Shown: positions 9,387-17,758 of the stretch, piece by piece | Position numbering within the stretch: the stretch's first letter is position 1 | How the letters are laid out: the number at the start of each line of letters is the position of its first letter | Assembly (NCBI GenBank): GCA_965212025.1 | Contig: OZ243039.1 | Location: 1,488,001-1,552,000 of the forward strand | Length of the DNA: 64,000 nucleotides | Origin: G965212025 sp965212025 | Lineage (GTDB): Bacteria; Pseudomonadota; Gammaproteobacteria; Poriferisulfidales; Oxydemutatoraceae | Direction of reading: 5' to 3' | Position numbers and translations under genes: made by a program | Notes under the pieces: generated by a model | Told to the model about the DNA's origin: nothing | The model's input: the letters and a program-made list of their open reading frames with translations, nothing else | Database searches by the model: none

Positions 9387-10799
9387 TCAGCATGTTTCTG
9401 TCCGGTTCCTCACAGCGACAAAGCTGTAATCTTTGTAGAGCGTTTTCAGATACTTGTGGCTAACCCTGAACTGGTTGCGACGCTTGGGTGATGATTTCGG
9501 GTTTTGGGAATTTTCCAGCTTTATGCCGGGGTCATAGTAGATGTGGCCTGCGGCCATGGAGGCGAGGGCCATCACAAAATTTGTGCCGGTGCCGAGCTCT
9601 ATGTCTTTGCCGTAATGGTATTCGTAGCCGCCTGTCTGCCTGTCCGTTCTTCTTTGGCAGGGGATGTAAACAGCCTGGGCGTGCTTGCGTTTCCAGTGAT
9701 TCATCAGTTTTGGAAAGCCCCAGCTGGCAGCGACTGCACCTGTGCCGTCAATCAGTGCGCTCGTTCCGTCAGCATCGGTTATGGCGGCTTTGCTGGCATC
9801 AAACCCAAGAAGGTGAAGCGTCAGACCTGTGGTTTTATGGGTGATTCCTGCGAAGTGTCTTCCGCCAAAATTTAATCTGTCCGGCTTTCCGGATTTGTCT
9901 GGGTAACCGTACTTGCGCACAAAAGCAGCGGCTCCCTTGTCAGTGTAAAGGCCGCCATCAGGTTCAGGTGTCATGAGAGTGGTTGGCGTGGCTCCCTTGG
10001 CGGGAAATCCTGTTACACCGAACTGCTTCACCTCCCACCCGAGGTAATCTGGCCCTGAGTAGCTGTTGGGTGTGATGCCCAGCTGTGCCTCCAAGGTGTA
10101 GCCGCCCCCGTTGCGCGCCCTGTAAGGTGAGGCTTCCATGTCAGAGTTTAGTTTCCGACCCGGTATCCAGCCCATGTCGTGTATTTCTGCCAGTTTTTCC
10201 ATAAGCGCCTCTCTGGTAGACGTGACGGCGGTGCGGGTGGCATCAATCTGGCCAAAAACTTTACTGATCTCAGTCAGGGCTGTTTCTTTCAGTTCTCTGG
10301 ACAGACTGCTTCCAGGAACAGCCAGGTATGAAAGCACGCTCTTGTCAGGGCAAACGCCCAAAATCAGCCAACGCCCCGAACTGCGACCCTGCTTTTCTAC
10401 TGCCATCCATTCACTGGCTTGAACCTTGGAGCCTTTCAGAAATCCCGAGAAACGGACTTCCGGGTACTGCGGGTAATAGATCAGCTTGGCGTGTGGGGCA
10501 GGGTACAGCTTGCCGTCCGTGTCAAACCAGGACAGGTTCAGTTTGGCCTGATATTTGATCCTGCGCCTGGGACCCGAGGTTTTTCCGGACTGTGACAGGG
10601 AAGGTGTCAGGTCACCTGTCGGGATGAAAGGCAGGTTGGTGAGGTGCGAGCCGAAGTAGGGCTGGTTTTTGCTGTTGTCATTCGGGGCTAGTTTTTTGAC
10701 AAAGACCCGTGTGGCACCATGGTCTCTCAATATTTTCAGTACGTGTTCGAGGCTGGCTTCTTTGGCGGCAAGGGTGTCAAAGGTTCCTGTTGTTGTCAT
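9387..10799 (-). CDS. Type II restriction endonuclease, MvaI/BcnI family
   Basis: 470 residues. The MvaI/BcnI-type catalytic region is in the middle and C-terminal half: GGGYTLEAQLGI, then GPDYLGWEVKQFG, which carries the E...D...ExK residues. The N-terminal 190 residues form a separate basic, probably DNA-binding, region. MvaI cuts CCWGG and BcnI cuts CCSGG. With a Dcm-type methylase next door, CCWGG is the likely target here. The ATG overlaps the end of vsr by four bases (ATGA), so the three genes are translated together. Acts on unmodified incoming DNA. Intact. Confidence 0.88.
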   Translation of the reverse strand: MTTTGTFDTLAAKEASLEHVLKILRDHGATRVFVKKLAPNDNSKNQPYFGSHLTNLPFIPTGDLTPSLSQSGKTSGPRRRIKYQAKLNLSWFDTDGKLYPAPHAKLIYYPQYPEVRFSGFLKGSKVQASEWMAVEKQGRSSGRWLILGVCPDKSVLSYLAVPGSSLSRELKETALTEISKVFGQIDATRTAVTSTREALMEKLAEIHDMGWIPGRKLNSDMEASPYRARNGGGYTLEAQLGITPNSYSGPDYLGWEVKQFGVTGFPAKGATPTTLMTPEPDGGLYTDKGAAAFVRKYGYPDKSGKPDRLNFGGRHFAGITHKTTGLTLHLLGFDASKAAITDADGTSALIDGTGAVAASWGFPKLMNHWKRKHAQAVYIPCQRRTDRQTGGYEYHYGKDIELGTGTNFVMALASMAAGHIYYDPGIKLENSQNPKSSPKRRNQFRVSHKYLKTLYKDYSFVAVRNRTETC

Positions 10800-11257
10800 T
10801 CATCTGACCCTGGTATCGACGACAGGTTTTCCGCTCCGCATAACAGCCAGTCGGATACGTCATCCAGCATTCTGTTGATATCGTCGTTGCTGCGGCCTCT
10901 GATGGAACATTCCCATATTGCAAAGATTTTCCATCCGCCAAGGGAAAGCAAGTGATGGTTTTGTTGATCCCGAAGCCTGTTTTTGACAAGTTTCTCCCGC
11001 CAGAACTCTTCGTTTGACTTGGGCCATTTAAACATCTCGCAGTTATGCTGATGCCAAAAGCAGCCATTTATGAATATGACTGCCTTGTGCTTGGGGAACG
11101 TAAGGTCAGGTTTTCCGGCAAGGTCACTTCTATGCAGCCTGTAACGGAACCCACGGTGATACAGGGCTTTTCTGACGATCAGTTCAGGTCTCGTGTCTTT
11201 GCCTCTGATGGCGGACATCATGCGGGCGCGTTGTTCCCGGGAGACAGTGTCAGCCAT
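10796..11257 (-). CDS. vsr: Very short patch repair endonuclease
   Basis: 153 residues, typical of Vsr (about 155). It nicks 5' of the T in T:G mismatches left when 5-methylcytosine deaminates within Dcm sites. Family motifs are clear: TVSREQRARMMSAIRGKDT at the N-terminus, the catalytic stretch GKPDLTFPKHKAVIFINGCFWH with zinc-binding Cys/His, and RENRL-like spacing after HNCEMFKWPKSN. It starts inside the stop of dcm (TGATG-type overlap), and its own stop overlaps the restriction gene. Its presence supports cytosine-5 methylation at a CCWGG-like site. Confidence 0.95.
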   Translation of the reverse strand: MADTVSREQRARMMSAIRGKDTRPELIVRKALYHRGFRYRLHRSDLAGKPDLTFPKHKAVIFINGCFWHQHNCEMFKWPKSNEEFWREKLVKNRLRDQQNHHLLSLGGWKIFAIWECSIRGRSNDDINRMLDDVSDWLLCGAENLSSIPGSDE

Positions 11258-12486
11258 CAGGCGATCTTGCGAGTTTCCTGTACCTGCTTGTAGGTGGCCG
11301 GTTTTGGCGTGGAAGGCAGTCTTTTTGCCTGTTTCAGCGCCTTGATGATGTAAGGCTTCATCAGTTTGGCAACGGCAGCAAATACCGGCACAACGACGCT
11401 GTTTCCGAATTGCCTGTAGGCTTGTGTGTCGGAAACGGGGATGACGAAGTTGCTTTCCCCAGGCTCGTCAAAGCCCATCAGGCGTGCACACTCCCTCGGG
11501 GTCAGGCGACGTGGGCGCTTGCCAGGCCCTCTGTCTATCAATACTTCAGACCCATCCTTGTAGTAGCGGGCAGACAGGGTGCGGGTAGACCGATCCTCTG
11601 CCGTCACCTTGCCAAAACCAAAGCCGTTTCCTGCTTTCCTGTGCTTTTCGGCGTAATCCTTCAGGTACTGCCAGAGTTTCGGCGTCAGGATGTATTTGTC
11701 ATCGACGTTTTCCGCAGGTTCCAGAATGTCGCCAACCTTGGGCTGTGTTTTCGGGAAATACGCATTGATGTCTTTCAGTGTCAAACCTTGTGCCACGCTC
11801 AGATCACGCCGGAACGCGACAATGACAATTCTCTCCCGGTTCTGGGGGACAAAATGCTTGCCGTTGATGACTTTTGGATCGGGTGTCCGAGTGCCATACT
11901 CGCGGTCGGTCACGTCGTAACCCAGTTCGTTCAGCGTCTTCATGATGACTTCGAAGGTTTTGCCCCGGTCATGGCTTTTCAGGTTCTTGACGTTCTCGAG
12001 CAGGATTGCCAGAGGCTGTTTTACCTCAATGATGCGGGCGACATCAAAGAACAGAGTGCCCTGGGTGACGCATTCAAAGCCGTGAGCTTTCCCCAGTGAA
12101 TTTTTCTTGGAAACGCCTGCAATGGAGAACGGCTGGCATGGAAAGCCTGCCAGGAGGACATCGTGATCCGGTACGTGGCTCTGGATGTGATGGCAGACCT
12201 GCCTTTTGGTCATGCCGGCGGGCTGGGTGATCTCCTTGATATCACCGTGAATATCGTGGTCGCAGCGGTAATTGGCCAGATAGGTCTTCACGGCATGCCT
12301 GTCATACTCGCTCGTAAAGACGCACTCACCGCCAACGCTCTCAAACCCGCGTCTGATGCCTCCAATACCCGCGAACAGGTCAATAAAAGTGAAGCCGGAC
12401 TCAGCGCCAGACTGCTTGGGAGACATGGTCTCCCGGTGGACACACTTCCCGAAGGTCAGCCTGTCCTGATTGAAGGTGTAACCCAT
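11257..12486 (-). CDS. dcm: DNA (cytosine-5)-methyltransferase, Dcm type
   Basis: About 409 residues. All main C5-methyltransferase motifs are present: FIDLFAGIGGIRRGFESVGG (I), LLAGFPCQPFSIAGVSKKNS (IV, catalytic Cys), LLENVKNLKSHDRGKTF (VI), QNRERIVIVAFR (VIII) and RQFGNSVVVPVFAAVAKL (X). As I remember the E. coli Dcm sequence, long blocks are nearly the same, so CCWGG methylation on the inner C is likely. The frame opens at a GTG at 12597, but ATGs at 12486 (AGGGG upstream) and 12426 (GGGAG upstream) are better starts; I chose 12486. First gene of a dcm-vsr-restriction operon that protects the host and restricts invaders. Confidence 0.93.
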   Translation of the reverse strand: MGYTFNQDRLTFGKCVHRETMSPKQSGAESGFTFIDLFAGIGGIRRGFESVGGECVFTSEYDRHAVKTYLANYRCDHDIHGDIKEITQPAGMTKRQVCHHIQSHVPDHDVLLAGFPCQPFSIAGVSKKNSLGKAHGFECVTQGTLFFDVARIIEVKQPLAILLENVKNLKSHDRGKTFEVIMKTLNELGYDVTDREYGTRTPDPKVINGKHFVPQNRERIVIVAFRRDLSVAQGLTLKDINAYFPKTQPKVGDILEPAENVDDKYILTPKLWQYLKDYAEKHRKAGNGFGFGKVTAEDRSTRTLSARYYKDGSEVLIDRGPGKRPRRLTPRECARLMGFDEPGESNFVIPVSDTQAYRQFGNSVVVPVFAAVAKLMKPYIIKALKQAKRLPSTPKPATYKQVQETRKIA

Positions 12487-12745
12487 TTTCGCCCCTAGGC
12501 GATAGTGTTCCGAAAGGGGGGGCAATTGCAAGCTCTTGTTAACCGAACGGCGTTCCCGTTTGGGTGCAGGTTTTCTGCTGGGGAGGAATTTTGGCACCGT
12601 TTGCTGACGCTTAAAGATGAAATTGGTATGTGTTTTTAAGAAGAAGTGCTGATTTACAACTGTTTTTCAACTTTCAAACATGTTTTTTCAGGATTGCCTT
12701 TATATTCGCCTGGAATTTTAGTTATTTAACAACTATCTCGAATAA

Positions 12746-12774
12746 TTGTTACAATATAACTATATTTTCATAAT
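12746..12774 (+). promoter_or_regulatory. Candidate promoter for the Fic gene
   Basis: In the AT-rich gap between the divergent dcm and fic genes, TTGTTA (12746-12751) and CATAAT (12769-12774) are separated by 17 bases. This is a fair sigma-70 match, 50 bases before the Fic start. A perfect TATAAT at 12785-12790 is a second possible -10 box but lacks a good -35. The 226-base gap probably also holds the dcm promoter on the other strand. Confidence 0.4.
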
Positions 12775-12823
12775 AGTAGCTATATATAATTATTTTTCGA
12801 TAACAGTAATGGTCTTTTGAGGC

Positions 12824-14338
12824 GTGATGATTTTGAAAGGTGTACAGAATCGGTCGGCGGGATACGCACTTCTGATTGAACGATACCGGTTGAACGCTTT
12901 GCCGAACTGGCATACGTCCGCGGTCAGCATGATCGGAGGAACACTGCGTTCGACCATTTGGGACGGGCAGGTCGAATCCGTCTACCCCCCGCCTTATTGG
13001 CCCGGTGACAGGACTGGGGATCACTTGGAGTTTGCCCTTAAGTACGACGGCACCAACCTCGGTATCCTGTCGGCTCTTTTCGACGCGGTTGCCGTAGGTG
13101 AGATTACAGATTGGGTCGCCTCGAAGCCTACCGGGAAATACGCCCGCAGAATCTGGTTTCTGTATGAACTTCTGACCGGACGAGAACTTCCGCTGTCGAA
13201 TCTGAGTCAAGGAAATTACGTCCAGCTTCTGGAGCCGGGTCGGTACTACACCGCTGTGCCCGGTCAGCGCGTGCGGCGCCAGCGGGTCATCGACAACCTG
13301 CTAGGGGGAAGTTCTTTCTGCCCCATCATTCGGCGCACAGAAAAGCTTGCGGCTATGGAGGAGACCGACCTGGGAAAGAAGTGCGAAGAGCTCACCGATT
13401 CCTATTCGCCCGAACTTCTCAGGCGGGCATTGAGCTATCTCTATAGCAGGGAAACCAAGTCTTCATTCGAGATCGAACGCGTTAACCCAAGTAAAACCCA
13501 GGCAAAAAGATTCATCGACCTGCTTGGGGTGGCGGAGCATAAGGACTTTTGCGGGAAGTCTCTTCTGCTCGCTGTGCAGAACCATATTGTCGACCCTCGT
13601 TTCCAGGAAGTGGGCTACCGGATAGTTCAAAACTACGTTGGACAGACCACCCCCTTCCAGAGACAGCTTATTCACTATGTATGCCCGAAGCCTGATGATC
13701 TTTCCGATTTGATGGAAGGGCTCCTCGCCGCGCACCGAATTATGAAAAAAGGTGCAGTACCGGCGATTATTCATGCTGCGGCTATCTCGTACGGCTTCGT
13801 TTTCTTGCATCCATTTGAGGATGGTAACGGCCGCATTCACCGCTTTCTCATACACAATATCCTGTTCTTGCGCGGTGCGGTTCCGAAAGGTTTCATGTTT
13901 CCGGTCTCCGCCGCCATGCTGAAAAATCCGGCACTTTATGACCGTTCCCTGGAGGCGTTTTCAGAGCCACTAATGCGGCTGGTCGAATACGAACTGGACG
14001 ACCTTGGTCAGATGACTGTGCCGGGGGAGACTGGTTCTTGGTACCGCTACATCGACATGACAGCCCAAGCGGAGGCATTGAGCGATTTCGTTCGACTCGC
14101 TATCGAGCACGAGCTAGTGGAAGAGCTCGGTTTTCTTGCGAGTTACGAGAAATCCAGGCAGGCCATTCAGGAAGTCGTGGACATGCCAGACCGTCTGCTT
14201 GATCTCTTTATCCGGCTCTGTCTGGAAAATAACGGGCGCCTTTCGGGAAGGAATAGAGAATCGCACTTTGGGCTCCTGACTGATGACGAGTTGGCTGGCA
14301 TGGAAAAAGCCGTCAAAGAGGGATACGCGAGGGACTGA
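12824..14338 (+). CDS. Fic family protein
   Basis: 504 residues. The Fic active-site motif HPFEDGNGRIHR is complete at residues 329-340, so AMP (or other NMP) transfer to a target protein is plausible. Residues S214-F-E-I-E218 fit the start of the (S/T)xxxE inhibitory motif found N-terminal to Fic domains, although the next residue is R, not G/N. That suggests self-inhibition in place of a separate antitoxin. The C-terminal 120 residues are helical and may bind DNA or a partner. The ATG is preceded by GAGG. It lies divergent from the dcm operon and no antitoxin gene adjoins it. Role unproven: regulatory, toxin-like or defence. Confidence 0.88.
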   Translation: MMILKGVQNRSAGYALLIERYRLNALPNWHTSAVSMIGGTLRSTIWDGQVESVYPPPYWPGDRTGDHLEFALKYDGTNLGILSALFDAVAVGEITDWVASKPTGKYARRIWFLYELLTGRELPLSNLSQGNYVQLLEPGRYYTAVPGQRVRRQRVIDNLLGGSSFCPIIRRTEKLAAMEETDLGKKCEELTDSYSPELLRRALSYLYSRETKSSFEIERVNPSKTQAKRFIDLLGVAEHKDFCGKSLLLAVQNHIVDPRFQEVGYRIVQNYVGQTTPFQRQLIHYVCPKPDDLSDLMEGLLAAHRIMKKGAVPAIIHAAAISYGFVFLHPFEDGNGRIHRFLIHNILFLRGAVPKGFMFPVSAAMLKNPALYDRSLEAFSEPLMRLVEYELDDLGQMTVPGETGSWYRYIDMTAQAEALSDFVRLAIEHELVEELGFLASYEKSRQAIQEVVDMPDRLLDLFIRLCLENNGRLSGRNRESHFGLLTDDELAGMEKAVKEGYARD

Positions 14339-14463
14339 GCCAAGAATCCTGTAGAGCTCGGTGTCGTACCTCTTCTGCCTGATTTTAATCTCGAACCCTT
14401 GAGGTTAACCGCTAGCCACTTTCTAAATAAAGTTTATCTGACGGTTTCTGGCGCGATGTGATG

Positions 14464-14495
14464 TCACCAAATTTATGGCAAAAGCTTTTTGGTGA
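14464..14495. terminator. Hairpin between fic and yhaV
   Basis: tcaccaaa at 14464-14471 pairs with tttggtga at 14488-14495, with a 16-base loop. It lies between the convergent ends of fic and yhaV. There is a short T run before the right arm but none after it, so it may serve as a weak bidirectional terminator. Confidence 0.4.
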
Positions 14496-14562
14496 TGCTA
14501 TTCAAGCGGTTTAAGCCACCCTTTGCCTCTGCGAGTAGTTGTTTCCAGTCGTCAGGTGGATG

Positions 14563-14973
14563 TCAACTGTTGAGCATTTTTCCGAAAACGCGATAGGCGT
14601 CGGTTTTTCTGCCATAAGCTCTTTTGTTTTTCTCATCGCTGATCCAGGCAAACACGATAATTTTCGATGCTGAGTCAAATCGGAAAAACAGGCGATATTG
14701 CTGAAAGAATTTGGCGCGAAACCAATGCTTGTACTCATGTCCCAAAGTTAAGCCTTGCCGGTACTCAGGAATGGTTGGGTCTTTTAGGATGACTTCAAAG
14801 GCTAGTTTGGCAACCGCGGCTAGTCTTTTAACGGCATTCTTTTTGACGTAATTGACAGGGTCTTCGCTTTTTAGTTCTTCTACTTTTTCGATGAGCGTGT
14901 TGATTTCATCGAGAAATAACGGGTGAGCGAAAATAGTCCATCTGTTGATGACGATATTGGATTGCTGTGGCAA
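14563..14973 (-). CDS. yhaV: YhaV-type ribonuclease toxin
   Basis: 136 residues, slightly shorter than E. coli YhaV (154). The family pattern is clear: INRWTIFAHPLF near the start, DPVNYVKKNAVKRLAAVAKL, then KHWFRAKFFQQYRLFFRF and YGRKTDAYRVFGKML at the end. YhaV is a RelE-superfamily, ribosome-dependent mRNase held in check by PrlF. The frame begins at a TTG two bases after the prlF stop, with AAGG upstream, so translation is probably coupled. Possible roles are abortive infection or island stabilisation. Confidence 0.9.
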   Translation of the reverse strand: MPQQSNIVINRWTIFAHPLFLDEINTLIEKVEELKSEDPVNYVKKNAVKRLAAVAKLAFEVILKDPTIPEYRQGLTLGHEYKHWFRAKFFQQYRLFFRFDSASKIIVFAWISDEKNKRAYGRKTDAYRVFGKMLNS

Positions 14974-14975
14974 AG

Positions 14976-15311
14976 CTATTCATCCTTTTCATCAAGAGGA
15001 GCATCAATATCAATGTCAATATCAATATTGCCGACTAAATCTTGAATGCGAGAAACCAATTCCGGCGTTACTGCTTTCAGACGCTGTGGGTTTTGCTGAA
15101 TGTCATTCGCCAAAAAAGTTAAGAAACTACCTAATGCAGGGTCGACCTCGTCTTGGTCTGCACGAGACAGCAGCACACTGCCATCGGGCTGGATGGTGTA
15201 GCGAATCTTTTCGCGCTTGTTGAGGCGCAAGGCCTTACGTACGGCGTCTGGCACTGTGGTTTGGTAACGGTCAGTCAGAGTGGATTCGCTCACTAATAAT
15301 GTATTTGCCAT
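14976..15311 (-). CDS. prlF: PrlF-type antitoxin (AbrB/SpoVT fold)
   Basis: About 111 residues starting at the ATG at 15311, which has a GGAGG site; the longer frame to 15338 is less likely. The swapped-hairpin AbrB segment is STLTDRYQTTVPDAVRKALR. As in E. coli PrlF, a region SFLTFLANDIQQNPQ follows. It neutralises YhaV and probably represses its own operon. The C-terminus has an unusual acidic run (IDIDIDID) encoded by a caatat/caatgt microsatellite at about 15005-15030, so its length could vary between strains. Confidence 0.9.
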   Translation of the reverse strand: MANTLLVSESTLTDRYQTTVPDAVRKALRLNKREKIRYTIQPDGSVLLSRADQDEVDPALGSFLTFLANDIQQNPQRLKAVTPELVSRIQDLVGNIDIDIDIDAPLDEKDE

Positions 15312-15472
15312 GTTGAACCTCCGGCAGTGGTTGGGCACATGTTTGGATGGTAATGCGATTGCATTATCGTAGCAAGTGAACCTGTTCTGTGGGTGATTAG
15401 CCGACTAAGAGAGTCACAGGGAGGCGGCTCTGCCCCAACGAGGCTGGCTCTAGGGAGGATGGTCAGCGGCAG

Positions 15473-16453
15473 CTAGTCAAAGCTCGCTTTGTAAGTAAGG
15501 GGGTGCAGATTTACGTGCTCGTTCACAGCGCCATCAAGCTGGAAGATTCTGGGGAGCGTTTTAAGGTCATACACTCGATAAAGGCTGAATTGGTCGGCGC
15601 GCTCTTTGGAAAAAGCGACCTCGTTTTCGCTAATGAAGAATGGGCGATTTTTGCCGCTATCGGTGCTTTTTACCTCAATAAAAAGCTCTTCATCCCCGCG
15701 TGGATTAAATGAGCGAATGTCATAACCCAGGCCATCTCCCCGCTCCTTGCTGCTCCACTCCACTTCCTCTGCCAGGTCGGGACGTCCTGATCTGTCCAGG
15801 CGGTTACGCTCATATCCAATAACAAAGAGCTCACCCTGTTCACCAAGCTCGCGTCTATAGCGCTCATGCTCAGCGTAATCCACCTTGCGGGGAAGGTATT
15901 CACGCCTCGGTTCCTGCACGCTGGCGATGCGCTCCGGCGGTGCCGGGTCAAGAACCTTGTCCCAGTCCAGCCAGTTCCAGACACTGACGTCTTCCGGAAT
16001 CACCCCGTGACCTTGTTTGTTCAGGTTCCTGAGAAGGGATGACTTGAGCAGTGCACGTGCCACACCGTAGCCGAGCAGTTCAAATAGCTCATCGTCAAGG
16101 TGTGCAAAGGCAATGTTGTCGGTAATGACCCTGGAGCCAGTGGCCGTGGAAAGTGCATTGTAGGTGTCTGCCCTGCCTGGCTTCAGGTGGTGGTGCCAAA
16201 AGCTGCTGCTGCGTAGATGAAAAAAGGGCAGATGTGGGTTATTTCTATCGTTTGGGCGAGCTAACCGATTGAAGTGGCGGGTAAAAGCGGACTTCAGCGG
16301 CTTTCTGAAATAGATGCGGTTTTTGGTGATGGTGCCATCTTCAATTAGGTCAATAACTGCCAATAGCATTGCTACCTTGTGGGGGCTTTTTTCTCCACCG
16401 CGTACGTTGAGCCTGAGGCTGGAAAACTGCCGTTCGAAGCCGAGCAAGCTCAC
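15473..16453 (-). CDS. DUF3883 nuclease with HNH-N-terminal/SBD-like domain
   Basis: 326 residues. The N-terminal half has the segment GGEKSPHKVAMLLAVIDLIE, resembling the domain in front of McrA-like HNH nucleases that in some members binds phosphorothioate-modified DNA. The C-terminal half is DUF3883 (PD-(D/E)XK-like): GEQGELFVIGYER, GYDIRSFN and ELFIEVKSTDSG carry the likely E, D and ExK residues. A modification-dependent or defence nuclease is a reasonable inference, not shown. The GTG start overlaps the HIT gene stop by four bases (GTGA), so the two are cotranslated. No separate HNH motif is seen. Confidence 0.75.
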   Translation of the reverse strand: MSLLGFERQFSSLRLNVRGGEKSPHKVAMLLAVIDLIEDGTITKNRIYFRKPLKSAFTRHFNRLARPNDRNNPHLPFFHLRSSSFWHHHLKPGRADTYNALSTATGSRVITDNIAFAHLDDELFELLGYGVARALLKSSLLRNLNKQGHGVIPEDVSVWNWLDWDKVLDPAPPERIASVQEPRREYLPRKVDYAEHERYRRELGEQGELFVIGYERNRLDRSGRPDLAEEVEWSSKERGDGLGYDIRSFNPRGDEELFIEVKSTDSGKNRPFFISENEVAFSKERADQFSLYRVYDLKTLPRIFQLDGAVNEHVNLHPLTYKASFD

Positions 16454-16857
16454 TGTTTGCTCCAGTAATCGGCCTTGTCGGGGACGACCCAGCGTACGCC
16501 GCCACGGGGGTCTTTGCCTTGCTTGTGGTAACGCGGGATCAAGTGAATGTGCAGATGTGGCACGGTTTGCCCTGCCGCCGCACCATCATTGATACCGATG
16601 TTATAGCCATCCGGCCGGTGAACTTTATCGATAGCGGCCTTGGCTTGACCAAGTAACTGCAGCAATGAAAGTTTTTCGGCCTCAGTGGTTTCGAAAAAGG
16701 AACCGACATGCCGCTTGGGAATGACCAGACTGTGCCCATCGCTGACAGGAAATGCATCGGCGATGAAAAACGCGTGCACGTTCTTGGAAATAATTCGCTT
16801 GTGCGCCGGCGTATTGGCTATTTTGCAGAATGGGCACTGCTTGTCGCTCGTGCTCAT
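16450..16857 (-). CDS. HIT family hydrolase, copy 1
   Basis: 135 residues. N-terminal CPFCKIANTPAHKRII and the histidine triad PHLHIHLIPRYH are intact. HIT proteins hydrolyse dinucleoside polyphosphates or nucleotide conjugates such as AMP-lysine. The gene overlaps the DUF3883 nuclease gene downstream. A second, about 85% similar copy lies at 35386-35889, where the downstream partner is absent. It may be a nucleotide-processing partner of the nuclease or simply a site where DNA inserted. Confidence 0.9.
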   Translation of the reverse strand: MSTSDKQCPFCKIANTPAHKRIISKNVHAFFIADAFPVSDGHSLVIPKRHVGSFFETTEAEKLSLLQLLGQAKAAIDKVHRPDGYNIGINDGAAAGQTVPHLHIHLIPRYHKQGKDPRGGVRWVVPDKADYWSKQ

Positions 16858-17758
16858 TTAGCGGGATTCGGCTTGCGCGACATGCCGATTTTTGTATCGC
16901 TCAACGGCTCTGTTATTTTTGGCATCGTAACAACACACTTTTTAGAAATGAGCATCTGAACTACTGCCTTTGCTATGGAAAGCCCGGACGTAAACGAGCA
17001 CCGCAGGTATGTAACGGCTCACCACATGACGGACATACAGACCTTGATGGCTATTTACCAAGCGCTTGGTTTTCGTGCTCGGTGTTGCGAAGGTTGAGGG
17101 AACAGTGACTTGTGCAAGGTTATTCATGGGTAGTCCTAAGCTTAGCACCGCAAGTGTTTTTAGTCGGAGCCGGTGTAACGGTGTATCCAACATGCCTCCA
17201 AAACCACACTGTCACCCCTGGAGCCGATCCGGGAGTTGTGTCTGGCGGTCATACGAAAATTTTATGCGGCGAAGGCAAGCAAAAATCTGCGGAAATACAG
17301 AGTTGCCGTTAGAAGAATAGCCATCCTTAACCGGTACCTTGGTGACCTTGGTGACATTGGTGAGTGAGTGCGCCAAGTGGGTTTGGCGTGCTACCATCTG
17401 CCTATGGTCGACTGTTCAGTACAGTCAGCTTGATTCTGTTGCGCTCAGTTGCCGGGAGTTGTTCAAATTTTAGGATTGGGTTCGCGTCATCCGCTTAGAA
17501 TGGTTGATGACTATTGAATCGGAGCTTCACTTGGTGGCTAGGCTAGGTGTCCATAATGCCGTCGCGAGTTTTCCCTGCCGGTGAGGTGGTCACTAAGGGT
17601 TACCGTGGTACCAAACTGATTCCTGCCTGGGACTTTGGCATCGATTTTCAACCCCCAGGCTTTCCTGAGCAGATTTTCTGGGTCGGGGTGGCGGCTTTTT
17701 CGCGTCGCAGCGTGGCAGTGCCTAGCATCTCGTTTTAAAGCGCAAGAGGTCTTCAACC
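16858..17758. other. 900-bp region without recognisable gene
   Basis: The first 35 bases continue the similarity shared with the second HIT locus (to about 16893). Beyond that I see no frame with family resemblance. A small repeat, ggtgaccttggtgacattgg, sits near 17338-17360. The region lies between a leftward gene pair and the rightward DUF262 gene, so it should contain both promoters. Confidence 0.4.
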
